Below the pieces are notes generated by a model. It was not told the DNA's origin and ran no database searches. It saw nothing but the letters and a program-made list of their open reading frames with translations. This document shows positions 35,930-44,287 of a DNA stretch of 64,000 nt, piece by piece. The stretch covers positions 248,001-312,000 of the forward strand of contig JAJFFH010000040.1 of assembly GCA_021776735.1 (NCBI GenBank), given 5' to 3'. Within the stretch, counting starts at the first letter, position 1, and each line of letters starts with the position of its first letter. Source of the stretch: Planctomycetota bacterium (lineage in GTDB: Bacteria; Planctomycetota; PLA2). Made by a program: the position numbers and the translations under genes.

Positions 35930-37041
35930 CGAACAAGCTCCCGCGCCTGCTGCAGCGTGACGAACCGGCTTTGCGGATCAAACGAAAACCCGGGCCACTG
36001 CTTCGGCGCACTGCCGCCGAGCACCACACGCGCCGCGCGTCCGGCCGCAGCGCGTAACTGGTCCTTCGACGCGCGCGCGAGCTCGGTCTCGCCCAGCGCC
36101 TTGCGCAGCGCCGCAAGCGCGTCTTTTTCCTTGAGGGTCTCCGCGAGCGCGACGGCCGCGCGCGCATTGTCGGCGTGGCGGATCACCGCCAGCGCAACAA
36201 GAGGCTCGAGATCGCGATCGGGTACGGCGGCATTGAGCGCACGCTGCCCCTGTCGCAACATCGCGAACAGCGCGTACTCCTTTTTCAGGTACGCGAGAAG
36301 CGCCGCGCGCGACAGATTGCCGCGCTCGTCGGCCCAGTCGCGCATCGCGAGACGATGGCCGGACGCCTTGAGTGCGAGGTCGGCCGCGTTGCCGGCAGCA
36401 ACAAGCAGACCCAATGTCGGGGCGCCGCGCACCGGTGCGCGCAACGGCTGCGCATCGGTCTTGCCGCGACGAAACAGAAACGCGACCTCGCAGTCCCACA
36501 ACATCAGCGTGTGCCGGCGGTACTCGCGCTTGCGCACGGCGTGTGTCCGCGGGGTCGTCGCCAAAAGGACGGTACGTTTTTCGAGGTAGGAAGGGGGGCG
36601 CGGGGGCGGCAGCCGCGGGCCGGCGCGCACCTCCACGAGTTCGATCGCTCCGCGCCGCGCGCCGAGCAGGAATGCGCCGGTCAGCGTGCCCTTGAACGGG
36701 TGCGGCGCGCCGTCGAGCGTGGCGCCTTGCGCCGTGACTTTGAGCGTCCGTTCGCCCTTGCCCTTCTTGACGACGAGCGTCGCCCGCGGGCGACTCAGCG
36801 GCTCTTCGCCCGCGTGAAACGCTACGACGAGATCGCCGCCCTTATGGCGAAACACGACCTCGAGTTCGCGCAGGCTGTCGTCCGCGTAACCTCGTGCCGC
36901 GATCCATCCACCCTTCGGAACCCGTAGGCGCCCGCCCTTGGGCGGCTGCGGGACGCCTATGTACCAGCGCCGCGCATCGAGCGGCTCCTCGAACGCCTCG
37001 AAACCGGGCGCGAAGAAAACGCAAAGAACCAGTGTCGCCAC
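35926..37041 (-). CDS. Secreted protein of unknown function
   Basis: A 371-residue protein. The start is taken as GTG at 37041, after which ATLVLCVFFAPGFEAFEEP forms a signal peptide. Residues about 20-140 are beta-rich with a WIAARGYADDS-like strand and a VVFRHKGGDLVVAFHAG segment, possibly a lectin-like sandwich. Residues 190-360 are helical and charged with many Ala/Arg/Leu, and a TPR-like array is conceivable. It is divergent from the lipoprotein gene at 37065 with only 23 bases between starts. Its stop overlaps the hemW start (ATGA). No recognised family. Confidence 0.6.
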   Translation of the reverse strand: MATLVLCVFFAPGFEAFEEPLDARRWYIGVPQPPKGGRLRVPKGGWIAARGYADDSLRELEVVFRHKGGDLVVAFHAGEEPLSRPRATLVVKKGKGERTLKVTAQGATLDGAPHPFKGTLTGAFLLGARRGAIELVEVRAGPRLPPPRPPSYLEKRTVLLATTPRTHAVRKREYRRHTLMLWDCEVAFLFRRGKTDAQPLRAPVRGAPTLGLLVAAGNAADLALKASGHRLAMRDWADERGNLSRAALLAYLKKEYALFAMLRQGQRALNAAVPDRDLEPLVALAVIRHADNARAAVALAETLKEKDALAALRKALGETELARASKDQLRAAAGRAARVVLGGSAPKQWPGFSFDPQSRFVTLQQARELVR

Positions 37042-37064
37042 GAGACCAGCATAGACTAGACGTC

Positions 37065-37844
37065 GTGAAGAAACCCCGTCGCAAGGCCCGCAAAACCATG
37101 AGCCGGTTCCCTGCGCTGATCCCCGGCTGTCTCGCCCTTGGCCTGCTCGCCTGCGGAGGCGGCGACGACGGCAGGTTTGTTTCTGTCGATGTCGCGTGGA
37201 AGTCCGCCGACGTCGCGCCCCGCGTTCGGGTTGTCGCCACGGGCGGCGCGGCGCTGGAGATCGTAACCGGCAAGCTCCGCGTGGAGCGCACGAACGCCGC
37301 GACGGTGGCCGTCGAGATCCTGGACGAAACACTGCGCCTCACGTGCAAGGGCGGTCGCCTGCGCGTGTCGGTCCCAGCGGGCGGCACGCTCGACGTCGCC
37401 GCGGACACGGGAGCCGTGCGCGTCGCGGGGGAGTGGGTTTCGGTCAACGTCCGCACGCGCGACGGCGACGTCCAGGCCGCGGGCGTATTCGTGAAGGCGG
37501 CCACGCTGCGCTCGAACTCTGGCAGCCTCGACCTGTCGATACCGAGCCCGCACCGTGGCGCCCTTTCTTGCGTGACAACAACCGGAGACATCGCCGTCCG
37601 TGTACCACTGTCTTCCTCGGGACAGGTCTACCTATTCAGCGGCGTCGCAAAACTGACCGTCCCGAAGCACGCACGGTTTTGGAACAAGCTCGACCAGAAG
37701 GGCCAGGGCCTCAACGGCTGGCTCGGAAAAAAACCGACGGTGGGGGAGCGTCAGGCACAAACCAGCGGCCAGGCCGAGCAGCCCCCGTCGGTGCTCGCCC
37801 GCACCACGACCGGCGGCGTGATGTTCGCCCTGAAGCCCGGCTAG
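37065..37844 (+). CDS. Lipoprotein with adhesin-like beta repeats (DUF4097-like)
   Basis: A 259-residue protein. The n-region is very basic, then [16 protein letters not shown] gives a lipobox cysteine near residue 30. The mature protein has repeated short strands ([77 protein letters not shown]), the right-handed beta-solenoid look of DUF4097/putative adhesins. The GTG at 37065 or ATG at 37098 may be the start; neither has a clear ribosome-binding site. Lipid-anchored surface location is inferred. Confidence 0.65.
   Translation: MKKPRRKARKTMSRFPALIPGCLALGLLACGGGDDGRFVSVDVAWKSADVAPRVRVVATGGAALEIVTGKLRVERTNAATVAVEILDETLRLTCKGGRLRVSVPAGGTLDVAADTGAVRVAGEWVSVNVRTRDGDVQAAGVFVKAATLRSNSGSLDLSIPSPHRGALSCVTTTGDIAVRVPLSSSGQVYLFSGVAKLTVPKHARFWNKLDQKGQGLNGWLGKKPTVGERQAQTSGQAEQPPSVLARTTTGGVMFALKPG
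37589..37601 (-). repeat. Short dispersed repeat copy antisense to the lipoprotein gene
   Basis: CATCGCCGTCCGT on the plus strand, read by the gene as GDIAVRV. The word is therefore antisense to its host and in a different frame from the TDGDV copies. Confidence 0.6.
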
Positions 37845-38662
37845 AACGACTCGGAGGTCGCGGCCTTGTGGAGGCGCTTGAGAGCTTCCGCTTCGATCTG
37901 CCGCACGCGCTCACGGGTGAGACCGATGCGGGCGCCGATCTCTTTGAGCGTGAGCGGTTCGGGCTCGGTCTTGTCGAGGCCGAAGCGGAGCCGCAGGATC
38001 ATCGCTTCGCGGTCCGAGATGCCCGCGAGAAGGTCGTCGATGCGGGCCAGATTGTAGCGGTGAAAGAACACGTCCTCGGGCTGCTGCATCGCCTCGTCGA
38101 TGATCGTGTCGTGCGCGGTCGGCAGCGCGTCGAGGCTGACCGTGCCCCCGCCGGTCGTCTCGGCGCGGATGGCGCGCTTCAGCACGCGACGGCTGTCGTT
38201 GTCCATGCCCATCGCCTTCGCGAGCTCGTCAAACGTCGGGTCGCGGCCCAGCTCCTGGCGCAGCGCGGTTTTCTGGTGGCGCAGACGCGTGATCACCTCG
38301 ACCAGGTAGGACGGAATGCGCACGGTCTTGACGGTGTTGACGAGCGCGCGCCGAATGCCCTGCTTGATCCACCAGGTGGCGTAGGTGGAAAAGCGGGTCT
38401 CCTCGGCGGGATCGAATTTCTCGACCGCACGCATGAGGCCGATGTTGCCCTCCTCAATGAGGTCCATCAGGGAAAGCCCGCGGCGACCGTAGTTCTTAGC
38501 GATCGACACGACCAGGCGCAAATTGGCCTTGATCATGTGCTCGCGCGCCTCCAGGTCGCCATTCTGGATGCGATACGCCAGCTCACGCTCTTCCTCGGCG
38601 GTCAGCAGGGATACCCGGTTGATTTCCCTGAGATACGAGTTCAACGATGCGCGATCGACGAT
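37841..38662 (-). CDS. RpoD-like (group 2) sigma-70 factor
   Basis: About 273 residues. Region 1.2 is [19 protein letters not shown]; region 2 is [20 protein letters not shown] and [18 protein letters not shown] (core binding and -10 recognition). Region 3 is [14 protein letters not shown] and [12 protein letters not shown]; region 4 is [15 protein letters not shown] and [21 protein letters not shown] (-35 helix-turn-helix). The N-terminal ~1.1 region of housekeeping RpoD is absent. Start: GGGAGGT (38670-38676) is ideally spaced before an ATC codon at 38662, and the next normal candidate is TTG at 38644. The frame upstream is G/C-tract DNA and looks non-coding. Confidence 0.9.
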   Translation of the reverse strand: MVDRASLNSYLREINRVSLLTAEEERELAYRIQNGDLEAREHMIKANLRLVVSIAKNYGRRGLSLMDLIEEGNIGLMRAVEKFDPAEETRFSTYATWWIKQGIRRALVNTVKTVRIPSYLVEVITRLRHQKTALRQELGRDPTFDELAKAMGMDNDSRRVLKRAIRAETTGGGTVSLDALPTAHDTIIDEAMQQPEDVFFHRYNLARIDDLLAGISDREAMILRLRFGLDKTEPEPLTLKEIGARIGLTRERVRQIEAEALKRLHKAATSESF

Positions 38663-38754
38663 GTCGTTTACCTCCCACGGAAGACGCGCGAGCGCGCTCC
38701 CGACCGGTCTTTTTTCGGCGGGGACCGGGGGGGCCTTGAATCGCGCGGAAATTT

Positions 38755-38770
38755 GGGGGGGCGCGGGGGG
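38755..38770 (+). repeat. Paired G-tract motif upstream of the sigma gene
   Basis: G7-CGC-G6 on the plus strand, in the gap between bshA and the sigma-factor gene; same form as 52677-52695. Confidence 0.5.
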
Positions 38771-38789
38771 CGCCTCGTTAGCCTTGAGT

Positions 38790-39917
38790 TCAGGGCCCGA
38801 GCAGCGCGCGGTAGGCCGCCTCGTACTCGCCAATCCATATGGATCGGTCGAAACGCTCGACGGCTCGGTCCCGGGCGGCCCGCGCCATCGCACAATGGGC
38901 ATCCCGGTCCAGGAGCAGCGCCGCCGCGCGCGACGCCATGGCCTCGATGTCGCCGGGCTGGCACAGGATGCCGGAGACACCGTCCTCGACCACTTCGGGC
39001 AGGCCGCCGACGTTGCTGGCCAACGGCGGCACCCCACAAGACATCGCCTCCAGGGCGGCCAGCCCAAAGCTCTCGCTCTCGGACGGGAGCAAGAACAGGT
39101 CGGCGCACTTGAGGATCCGCTCAATTCCGCCGCGCTGGCCGAGCACGGAAACGCGGTCGCGCACTCCCAGATCCTCTGCCAGCGACTCGACGCGCACGAG
39201 ATCCGGGCCCTCGCCCACGAGCACCAGCCGCGCCGGAACCTGCTGTACGACCTTGGCCAGAATCCGAACGACGTCCGGCGATCGCTTCACCGGCCGGAAG
39301 TTGCTCACGTGCAGCAGGATGCGCTCGCCTGGTTTCGCCAGGTGCTCCCGCGTCTCCGTGCACGAGCCGGGGCGGTAGCGCTCGGTATCGACGAAGTTGT
39401 GGATGACCTGAATGTCGCACGTTTCGCAGAGCACCTTCGTCTCGTCCGCAAGCCACCTCGACACGGCCGTAACGGCGTCGGACCGGCGAATGCCGTAGCG
39501 GGTGGGGGCGAGGTAGCTCTTGTCTTGCCCGACCAGCGTGACGTCGGTGCCGTGCAGCGTGGTCAGGACCTTGACGCCATTCTCGAGCATCTCGCGCGCG
39601 AGCACCGCGGACACCGCGTGGGGCACCGCGTAGTGCGCGTGCAGGAGCTGGACGCCGTGGGTCTCGACGACCTCCACCATCTTGGATGCGAGCGCCAGGT
39701 CGTACGGCGGATAGCGAAACAAGGGGTACGCGGTGACCTGCACCTCGTGAAAGTAGACGTTCGGGGAAAACTCCTCCCCCAGCCGGCGCGGCGGCTCATA
39801 CGAAAGAAAGTGGATCTCGTGCCCACGTTCGGCCAGCGCGAGGCCGAGTTCCGTGGCGATGACCCCGGAGCCGCCGTACGTCGGGTAGCAAGCGATCGCA
39901 ACCTTGATCGGATCCAT
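38790..39917 (-). CDS. bshA: Bacillithiol glycosyltransferase BshA
   Basis: A 375-residue GT4 glycosyltransferase that couples UDP-GlcNAc with L-malate to begin bacillithiol synthesis. The sequence opens with [18 protein letters not shown], characteristic of BshA, followed by [38 protein letters not shown] and [14 protein letters not shown]. The nucleotide-sugar motif [20 protein letters not shown] contains the two family glutamates. The start is preceded by AGGA. It is the last of the bsh chain (small gene, bshB1, bshC), separated from the small gene by 16 bases. Confidence 0.94.
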   Translation of the reverse strand: MDPIKVAIACYPTYGGSGVIATELGLALAERGHEIHFLSYEPPRRLGEEFSPNVYFHEVQVTAYPLFRYPPYDLALASKMVEVVETHGVQLLHAHYAVPHAVSAVLAREMLENGVKVLTTLHGTDVTLVGQDKSYLAPTRYGIRRSDAVTAVSRWLADETKVLCETCDIQVIHNFVDTERYRPGSCTETREHLAKPGERILLHVSNFRPVKRSPDVVRILAKVVQQVPARLVLVGEGPDLVRVESLAEDLGVRDRVSVLGQRGGIERILKCADLFLLPSESESFGLAALEAMSCGVPPLASNVGGLPEVVEDGVSGILCQPGDIEAMASRAAALLLDRDAHCAMARAARDRAVERFDRSIWIGEYEAAYRALLGP

Positions 39918-39933
39918 TCGTGTTCCTGCGGGG

Positions 39934-40053
39934 TTAGTCGGCGCCGCCGTAACTCCAACCGCGCGGATTCATGCCGGGCATGAGCACGATCCGCCTTTTC
40001 TCCAGCAGCACGGGCCGCCACGGCGAAAGAGCAAGGCAGCGCATGCGTGCCAT
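39934..40053 (-). CDS. Putative 39-residue protein inside the bacillithiol operon
   Basis: ATG at 40053 overlaps the TAA stop of bshB1 (TAATGG), and the frame ends 16 bases before bshA. Codon use is GC-rich at third positions like its neighbours. The predicted peptide begins MARMRCLALSPWRPVLLEKR and ends with a GMNPRGWSYGGAD stretch; it is basic, with one cysteine and several Trp/Gly. A GGGG run lies just before the start. There is no recognised family. It may be a genuine small protein, a translation-coupling leader, or chance. Position between two biosynthetic genes is the main support. Confidence 0.5.
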   Translation of the reverse strand: MARMRCLALSPWRPVLLEKRRIVLMPGMNPRGWSYGGAD

Positions 40054-40793
40054 TATGCCCCGGATGGGTGTTCGCCGCTCGCTCGGCCGGGGCACAGGGC
40101 CCGCACCGGATCGGGTAGTGCCGGGAGGCCGTCGAGCGCGAATGCTTCGGCGTAGCGCGTCCCGGCGTGCTGTCCGAAAGTACGCATCGTCGCGAGCAGG
40201 TCGTCGAAGAACCCGGGCGCGGAGATCGGCGTGGCCGGACCGGGCTCGGTGCGCGTGAACTGGCTCGCAAAGCACCGCGCCGCCGCGATCTTTTTTTCGA
40301 CGACGGCGGTCACGTCCACGACGAAGTCCGGTGCGAACCACGGGTGCCGCGAGTAGCGGATCACGCGGCCCACGCGGTGCGGCGCGCCTTCGGCCTCGTA
40401 GTTCGTGAGCGCGGCCAAAAACACGGCGCGTTCGACAAGCTGCGCGGTCGCGGCGTGGTCGGGATGCCGGTCGTCCTCGTGCATCGACACAACGAGCCGC
40501 GGCCGGTAACGCCGAAGCGCCTCCGCCAAGAGCCGCACCGCGCCGTCGGTCGCCTTGACTTTCGTGTCCGGCAGCCCGAGGCACTCGCGCGCCGTCGCGC
40601 CCAGCAGTTCGGCGGCGGCCTTCGCCTCCGCGGCGCGCTGCTCCACTGTCCCACGCGAGCCTTTCTCGCCGGCGGTTACGTCGATGATCGCAAACCGATA
40701 GCCGCGCGCGCGAAGCGTCAGCAGAAGTCCGCCACACCCGAGCTCAACGTCGTCGGGATGCGCGCCGACCGCCAGGACATCGACCATGCTCAC
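40053..40793 (-). CDS. bshB: Bacillithiol deacetylase BshB1
   Basis: A 246-residue LmbE-type zinc deacetylase that removes the acetyl group from GlcNAc-malate. The first metal/catalytic motif AHPDDVELGCGG (residues 12-23) has the His-Pro-Asp-Asp of the family. The second motif HEDDRHPDHAATAQLVE (about residues 106-122) supplies the other zinc histidine and the conserved HPDH. It is coupled to bshC by an ATGA overlap and to the small gene by a TAATG overlap. The neighbourhood with bshA and bshC makes bacillithiol the likely substrate pathway rather than another LmbE role. Confidence 0.92.
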   Translation of the reverse strand: MSMVDVLAVGAHPDDVELGCGGLLLTLRARGYRFAIIDVTAGEKGSRGTVEQRAAEAKAAAELLGATARECLGLPDTKVKATDGAVRLLAEALRRYRPRLVVSMHEDDRHPDHAATAQLVERAVFLAALTNYEAEGAPHRVGRVIRYSRHPWFAPDFVVDVTAVVEKKIAAARCFASQFTRTEPGPATPISAPGFFDDLLATMRTFGQHAGTRYAEAFALDGLPALPDPVRALCPGRASGEHPSGA

Positions 40794-42253
40794 AGCCGCA
40801 CCAGATAGTGCCCGATCTCGAACGGGTCGAACGACTCGCGCAACGCCGTCGCGAGCTCCGGCCCGTGCCGCACGAGGTAGGGAAACAGGGAATGCGTACG
40901 TTCCTGCAGCCCGTCGCGCGGCCGCAGCGCCGAGAGGACCTGCTCAAACCGTCGCTGGCCCGTACCCGTCTGTGCGTCGCGCGCATTCTCCAGCCGCGTC
41001 GCCAGCTTCTCCAGCTCGCCGTGCAGCCGTGTTGTCGACCGACGAAAAGGTTTTTCGGTGTTGCCGGGCAGATCGAGTTCGCCGCTGTCGACCGCAGCGA
41101 TGAGTTCGCCCGCCTCCGCCGCCAGTCGCCGCAGACGCTCCGCGATGGGATCACCCTCGGACGGAAGCGGACGGACGGCGATGCCCCTGACGATGTCTTC
41201 CAGGTCGAGACCGAGTTTTGCCGCGTCGCGCGCGACGCTCTTTTCAATGAGTGTTGCCGCATCCCGCGGTAACACGGCCGGCATCGGGATCCCGAAGTGC
41301 TCGTGTGCGGACTTGAGCTGCGACCAGTACTGGATTTCCGACGGACCGCACACTGCCATCAGCACCGGGAACGCCGCGTTTTGCACGAGGACGCGCGAAA
41401 CCACGTCGGTCGACCAGCGCTCGGGCACGCGCGCGCCGCGCGCCAATCTCTGCCGCGGGCCGGTCGCGTCGAAGAGATACGCGCCGTTCGGCGGCGACAA
41501 CGGACGCTCGAATCCGGTCTCGGCGGTCAGCGCAGCATCGAGAACATCGCCGTCCGTTCCTATCCGTTCGGCGAACTCCGCCAGCGGCTCTCGCAAGAGC
41601 GCCGGCTCGACAAACACGACGCCTTCGCCGGCGACGAGCCGCGCCAGGTTGCGCACGTGCGCGCGCGCCACGCTGCCCTCGGTTTCGACGAGCGACCATG
41701 CTTCGCTGTCGTTGCCGAGCGCCTCTCTTACGTCGGCCAAGAACGGCGCGAAGTCGATCTCGATCTCGCTGACCGGGGTGCGCGGCGCCACGTCGCCTTC
41801 GATGCGGAACCGGCGACCGTTCCAGAAGAAGCGGTTGACCTCGTCGAAGTCGTGGTCCTCGCTCTCGACCCAGAACACGGGCACGACGGGCATGCCGAGT
41901 TCGCGCTCGAGTTCGCGGGCCGCGTTGATCACCGTGAAGAGCTTGAACGTCGTGTATGCCGGGCCGTACAGCAGGCCGACCTGCTGCCCGCTGATCACGC
42001 ACGCGCAATCCTTCAGTCGCTTCGCGTTATCGGTGCTGCCACCGACGGTCGCGTTGTACTCCGCGAGCTCGGCCGAGAAGTCCGGACGCGGCAAGGCGAG
42101 CTGGGCGTCCAGGAGCGGACGCAGCGCGCGCGGATCACGGTAGTCGTGTTGAAACAGGTGCAGCGCACGGTCCGGATCGACCATGTACGCGCGCGCCACC
42201 TCGTTGCCCGGATCGAGCCGCGAGTAGGGGATGGTGACGAGCGGAAGAGTCAC
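40790..42253 (-). CDS. bshC: Bacillithiol cysteine-adding enzyme BshC
   Basis: A 487-residue enzyme that ligates cysteine to GlcN-malate. VISGQQVGLLYGPAYTTFK is the hallmark BshC N-terminal motif. PVFWVESEDHDFDEVNRFFW and a long C-terminal coiled-coil region (IEKSVARDAAKLGLDLEDIV onwards) complete the family pattern. GTG at 42253 is chosen because it overlaps the methyltransferase stop (GTGA), which indicates coupling. Two dispersed-repeat copies lie in the gene, one sense (TDGDV) and one antisense (read as IAVRPL). This is the largest of the three bsh enzymes and usually the least recognised. Confidence 0.94.
   Translation of the reverse strand: MTLPLVTIPYSRLDPGNEVARAYMVDPDRALHLFQHDYRDPRALRPLLDAQLALPRPDFSAELAEYNATVGGSTDNAKRLKDCACVISGQQVGLLYGPAYTTFKLFTVINAARELERELGMPVVPVFWVESEDHDFDEVNRFFWNGRRFRIEGDVAPRTPVSEIEIDFAPFLADVREALGNDSEAWSLVETEGSVARAHVRNLARLVAGEGVVFVEPALLREPLAEFAERIGTDGDVLDAALTAETGFERPLSPPNGAYLFDATGPRQRLARGARVPERWSTDVVSRVLVQNAAFPVLMAVCGPSEIQYWSQLKSAHEHFGIPMPAVLPRDAATLIEKSVARDAAKLGLDLEDIVRGIAVRPLPSEGDPIAERLRRLAAEAGELIAAVDSGELDLPGNTEKPFRRSTTRLHGELEKLATRLENARDAQTGTGQRRFEQVLSALRPRDGLQERTHSLFPYLVRHGPELATALRESFDPFEIGHYLVRL
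41171..41183 (+). repeat. Short dispersed repeat copy antisense to bshC
   Basis: Plus-strand ACGGACGGCGATG with GAAGCGG before it, as at 17198. The gene reads it as IAVRPL. Confidence 0.65.
41545..41557 (-). repeat. Short dispersed repeat copy in bshC, sense
   Basis: Minus-strand ACGGACGGCGATG, in frame as GTDGDVLD. The flanks resemble those of the copy at 10655. Confidence 0.65.
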
Positions 42254-42951
42254 GCCTTGCGCGCGACGACGATGCAGCGCGGCGCGTCCGTCGTGTAGTC
42301 GCGTCCGTCGAACGCCCCGTACGAGGCCACCGGGCTCAGCCCCGCGTCGCGCAGGAGCGCTTGCAGGTCGTGGTGGTTGTACAGGCGCACGGATTCCGTA
42401 TAGCTCAGGGTGACGCCGTCGTCCTCGATCACGACGTCCTTCTCGACGCGCCCGTTCTCGATGCGCCGCGTGAAATGGTAGGTGCGGCCGTCGCGCTCTT
42501 CGGTGCCCTCCGGAACGAGGTGGTGCATCACGGCGGTCGCGTTCAGGAAATCGAGCAGGTAGACCCCCGCGGGGCGTAGCGTGCCGGCGATGGACCGCAA
42601 TGCCGCCAGGTTGTCGTCGTCGTCGAAGTAGCCGAACGAAGTGAAAAACGACGTGGCTGCGTGAAAGGTCCCCGAGAACGGGAGCGCGCGCATGTCCGCG
42701 CGGACACACGCCACGTCGGTGGCGAGCGCGAGGAGATCGGGGCTCAGGTCGATTCCCGTGACGTCGTGGCCGAGCGCGGCCAGGGCACGGGCGTGGCGGC
42801 CGGCGCCACAGGCAACGTCGAGGACGCGGCAGGCATCGGGAAGCCCGAGGACCCCGGCGGCGAATTCCGCCTCGGCCTTTGCGGACTCCTCGTCCCGGCG
42901 GTAGTAGACATCGAGGTATTCCTTGCGGAACGCGGTTTCGTACCAGCTCAT
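42250..42951 (-). CDS. SAM-dependent methyltransferase of the bacillithiol-linked group
   Basis: A 233-residue class I methyltransferase: VLDVACGAGRHARALAALG (motif I, about residues 43-61), VTGIDLSPDLLALA (motif I end and strand 2), ADMRALPF and LRPAGVYLLDFLN. Such genes commonly lie beside bshC in other genomes, so a function in bacillithiol or cysteine metabolism is possible but unproven. It is linked to pyrF by an ATGA overlap upstream and to bshC by a GTGA overlap downstream, so the five genes look tightly co-translated. Confidence 0.85.
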   Translation of the reverse strand: MSWYETAFRKEYLDVYYRRDEESAKAEAEFAAGVLGLPDACRVLDVACGAGRHARALAALGHDVTGIDLSPDLLALATDVACVRADMRALPFSGTFHAATSFFTSFGYFDDDDNLAALRSIAGTLRPAGVYLLDFLNATAVMHHLVPEGTEERDGRTYHFTRRIENGRVEKDVVIEDDGVTLSYTESVRLYNHHDLQALLRDAGLSPVASYGAFDGRDYTTDAPRCIVVARKA

Positions 42952-43718
42952 CGCTTGCGCGCCTTTTCAATCTCGTCATGTGCGGCGCGGGCAGCGGCCC
43001 GCACGGCATCCTTCCAGTCGTCTTGGCCCTCGCCCGCGTACAGGATCGCGCGCGAGGAGTTCACCACCGCCCCCGCGCCCCCTGTGAAACACGCAGCGAG
43101 ATCCGCGCCTCCGCCGCCCTGGGCGCCGAACCCCGGCACCAAAAACAGGGTCTCCGGAAGCGCTTTTCGCAGCTCCGCCATCGCTTGCGGATGCGTTGCG
43201 CCGACCACGGCCCCGAACGCGGGCTCGTCGCGCAGCGCCTCGATCATCGCCGCCTCCGCCGGGGCCTGGAACACGGCCGCGTCCTCGTTCGAGGTGCGCA
43301 ACAACAGGAACACGCCGCGGTCGAGTTCGCGCGCGCGGCGGCGCCAGGGATCGAGCGTGCCCAGCCCGAGGGACGGATTAACGGTCACCGCGTCGGTGTC
43401 GAAGGGGCCGCCCAGGTAGGCACTCGCGTAGGCCTCGGCCGTGGAGCCGATGTCGCCGCGCTTGATATCGGCGATCACCGGGATGCCCTCGCGGCGAATC
43501 TCGGCGATCACCGTGGCGAAGTCGCGCACGCCGTCGGGACCGAACTGCTCGAAGAAGCCTGCATTCGGCTTGAAGCACGCCGCCACGTCGGCCGTCACCT
43601 CGACCACCGCGCGGCAAAAGTCGAGCGCGCCCATGTCGGCGGGGAGGCGCGTGGGGTCGGGATCGAGGCCCACGCACAGCGCGGAGCCGCGCGCCTGAAA
43701 GCCGGCCGTCCAGTTCAT
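42948..43718 (-). CDS. pyrF: Orotidine 5'-phosphate decarboxylase (PyrF, subfamily 2)
   Basis: A 256-residue TIM-barrel enzyme making UMP. Start MNWTAGFQARGSALCVGLDP at 43718. The catalytic Lys/Asp segment IPVIADIKRGDIGSTAEAYA (near residue 85) has the DxKxxD pattern of the type 2 family, with VNPSLGLGTLDPW and LVPGFGAQGG at later strands. The start overlaps the amidotransferase stop by four bases; its stop overlaps the methyltransferase start. It links pyrimidine synthesis with a thiol operon only by position. Confidence 0.93.
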   Translation of the reverse strand: MNWTAGFQARGSALCVGLDPDPTRLPADMGALDFCRAVVEVTADVAACFKPNAGFFEQFGPDGVRDFATVIAEIRREGIPVIADIKRGDIGSTAEAYASAYLGGPFDTDAVTVNPSLGLGTLDPWRRRARELDRGVFLLLRTSNEDAAVFQAPAEAAMIEALRDEPAFGAVVGATHPQAMAELRKALPETLFLVPGFGAQGGGGADLAACFTGGAGAVVNSSRAILYAGEGQDDWKDAVRAAARAAHDEIEKARKR

Positions 43719-44278
43719 GCCGGGGATTCTAGGAAGTTCCGCAGCAATTCGCAGCCTGCTGTCGTGAGGTACGACTCGGGGTGGAACTGGACACCCAGCA
43801 GCGGGCGGGACTCGTGGCGCACCGCCATGGGCTCGCCGTGGTCGGCCGTTCGGGCCGTAACCGCGAAGCACGGCGGGATCCGGGAGGCAATGAGCGAGTG
43901 GTAGCGCGCCGCCGTGAGCGGGTTCGGGAGGCCCCGAAACAGGCCCGCGCCATCATGGGCGATCGGTGAGGTTTTGCCGTGCACGACCCCGGCGGCCCGG
44001 CCGATTTCGCCCCCGAACGCCTGGACAAGGCTTTGGTGCCCCAGGCAAACACCCAGCAGCGGCCGGTCCGCGCGCGCACAGAGATCCACGGAGATGCCAG
44101 CCTCGTTCGGCGTGCACGGGCCCGGCGAAATCACGAACCGGTCGGCCGGGTGCGCCAGGGCCTCGGCCACCGTCAGCTGGTCGTGGCGGACCACGTCCAC
44201 GGCGGCGCCCAGGACTCGCAGCGCCTGAACGAGGTTGAACGCGAACGAGTCGTAATTGTCGATTAGCAGGATTCGCAC
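43715..44278 (-). CDS. pabA: Glutamine amidotransferase of anthranilate/aminodeoxychorismate synthase (TrpG/PabA)
   Basis: A 187-residue class I amidotransferase that supplies ammonia from glutamine to anthranilate or 4-amino-4-deoxychorismate synthase. ILLIDNYDSFAFNLVQAL begins the domain. The oxyanion segment is SPGPCTPNEAGIS, the nucleophile elbow GVCLGHQSLVQAFGG (Cys near 78), and the His/Glu pair is in VQFHPESYLT. The gene partner (trpE/pabB) is not adjacent, so assignment to folate or tryptophan cannot be made. A four-base overlap with pyrF follows. It lies nine bases after the aminotransferase stop. Confidence 0.88.
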   Translation of the reverse strand: MRILLIDNYDSFAFNLVQALRVLGAAVDVVRHDQLTVAEALAHPADRFVISPGPCTPNEAGISVDLCARADRPLLGVCLGHQSLVQAFGGEIGRAAGVVHGKTSPIAHDGAGLFRGLPNPLTAARYHSLIASRIPPCFAVTARTADHGEPMAVRHESRPLLGVQFHPESYLTTAGCELLRNFLESPA

Positions 44279-44287
44279 GGCCGGCCC

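Noticed and set aside
38663..39124. Upstream extension of the sigma factor frame
   Set aside because: It covers the bshA gene in another frame and a G-tract gap; the Pro/Ala-rich translation does not resemble sigma regions.
39934..40737. A 267-codon minus-strand frame
   Set aside because: The upstream part is a shifted frame of bshB1. Only the last 40 codons (39934-40053) are kept as a possible small gene.
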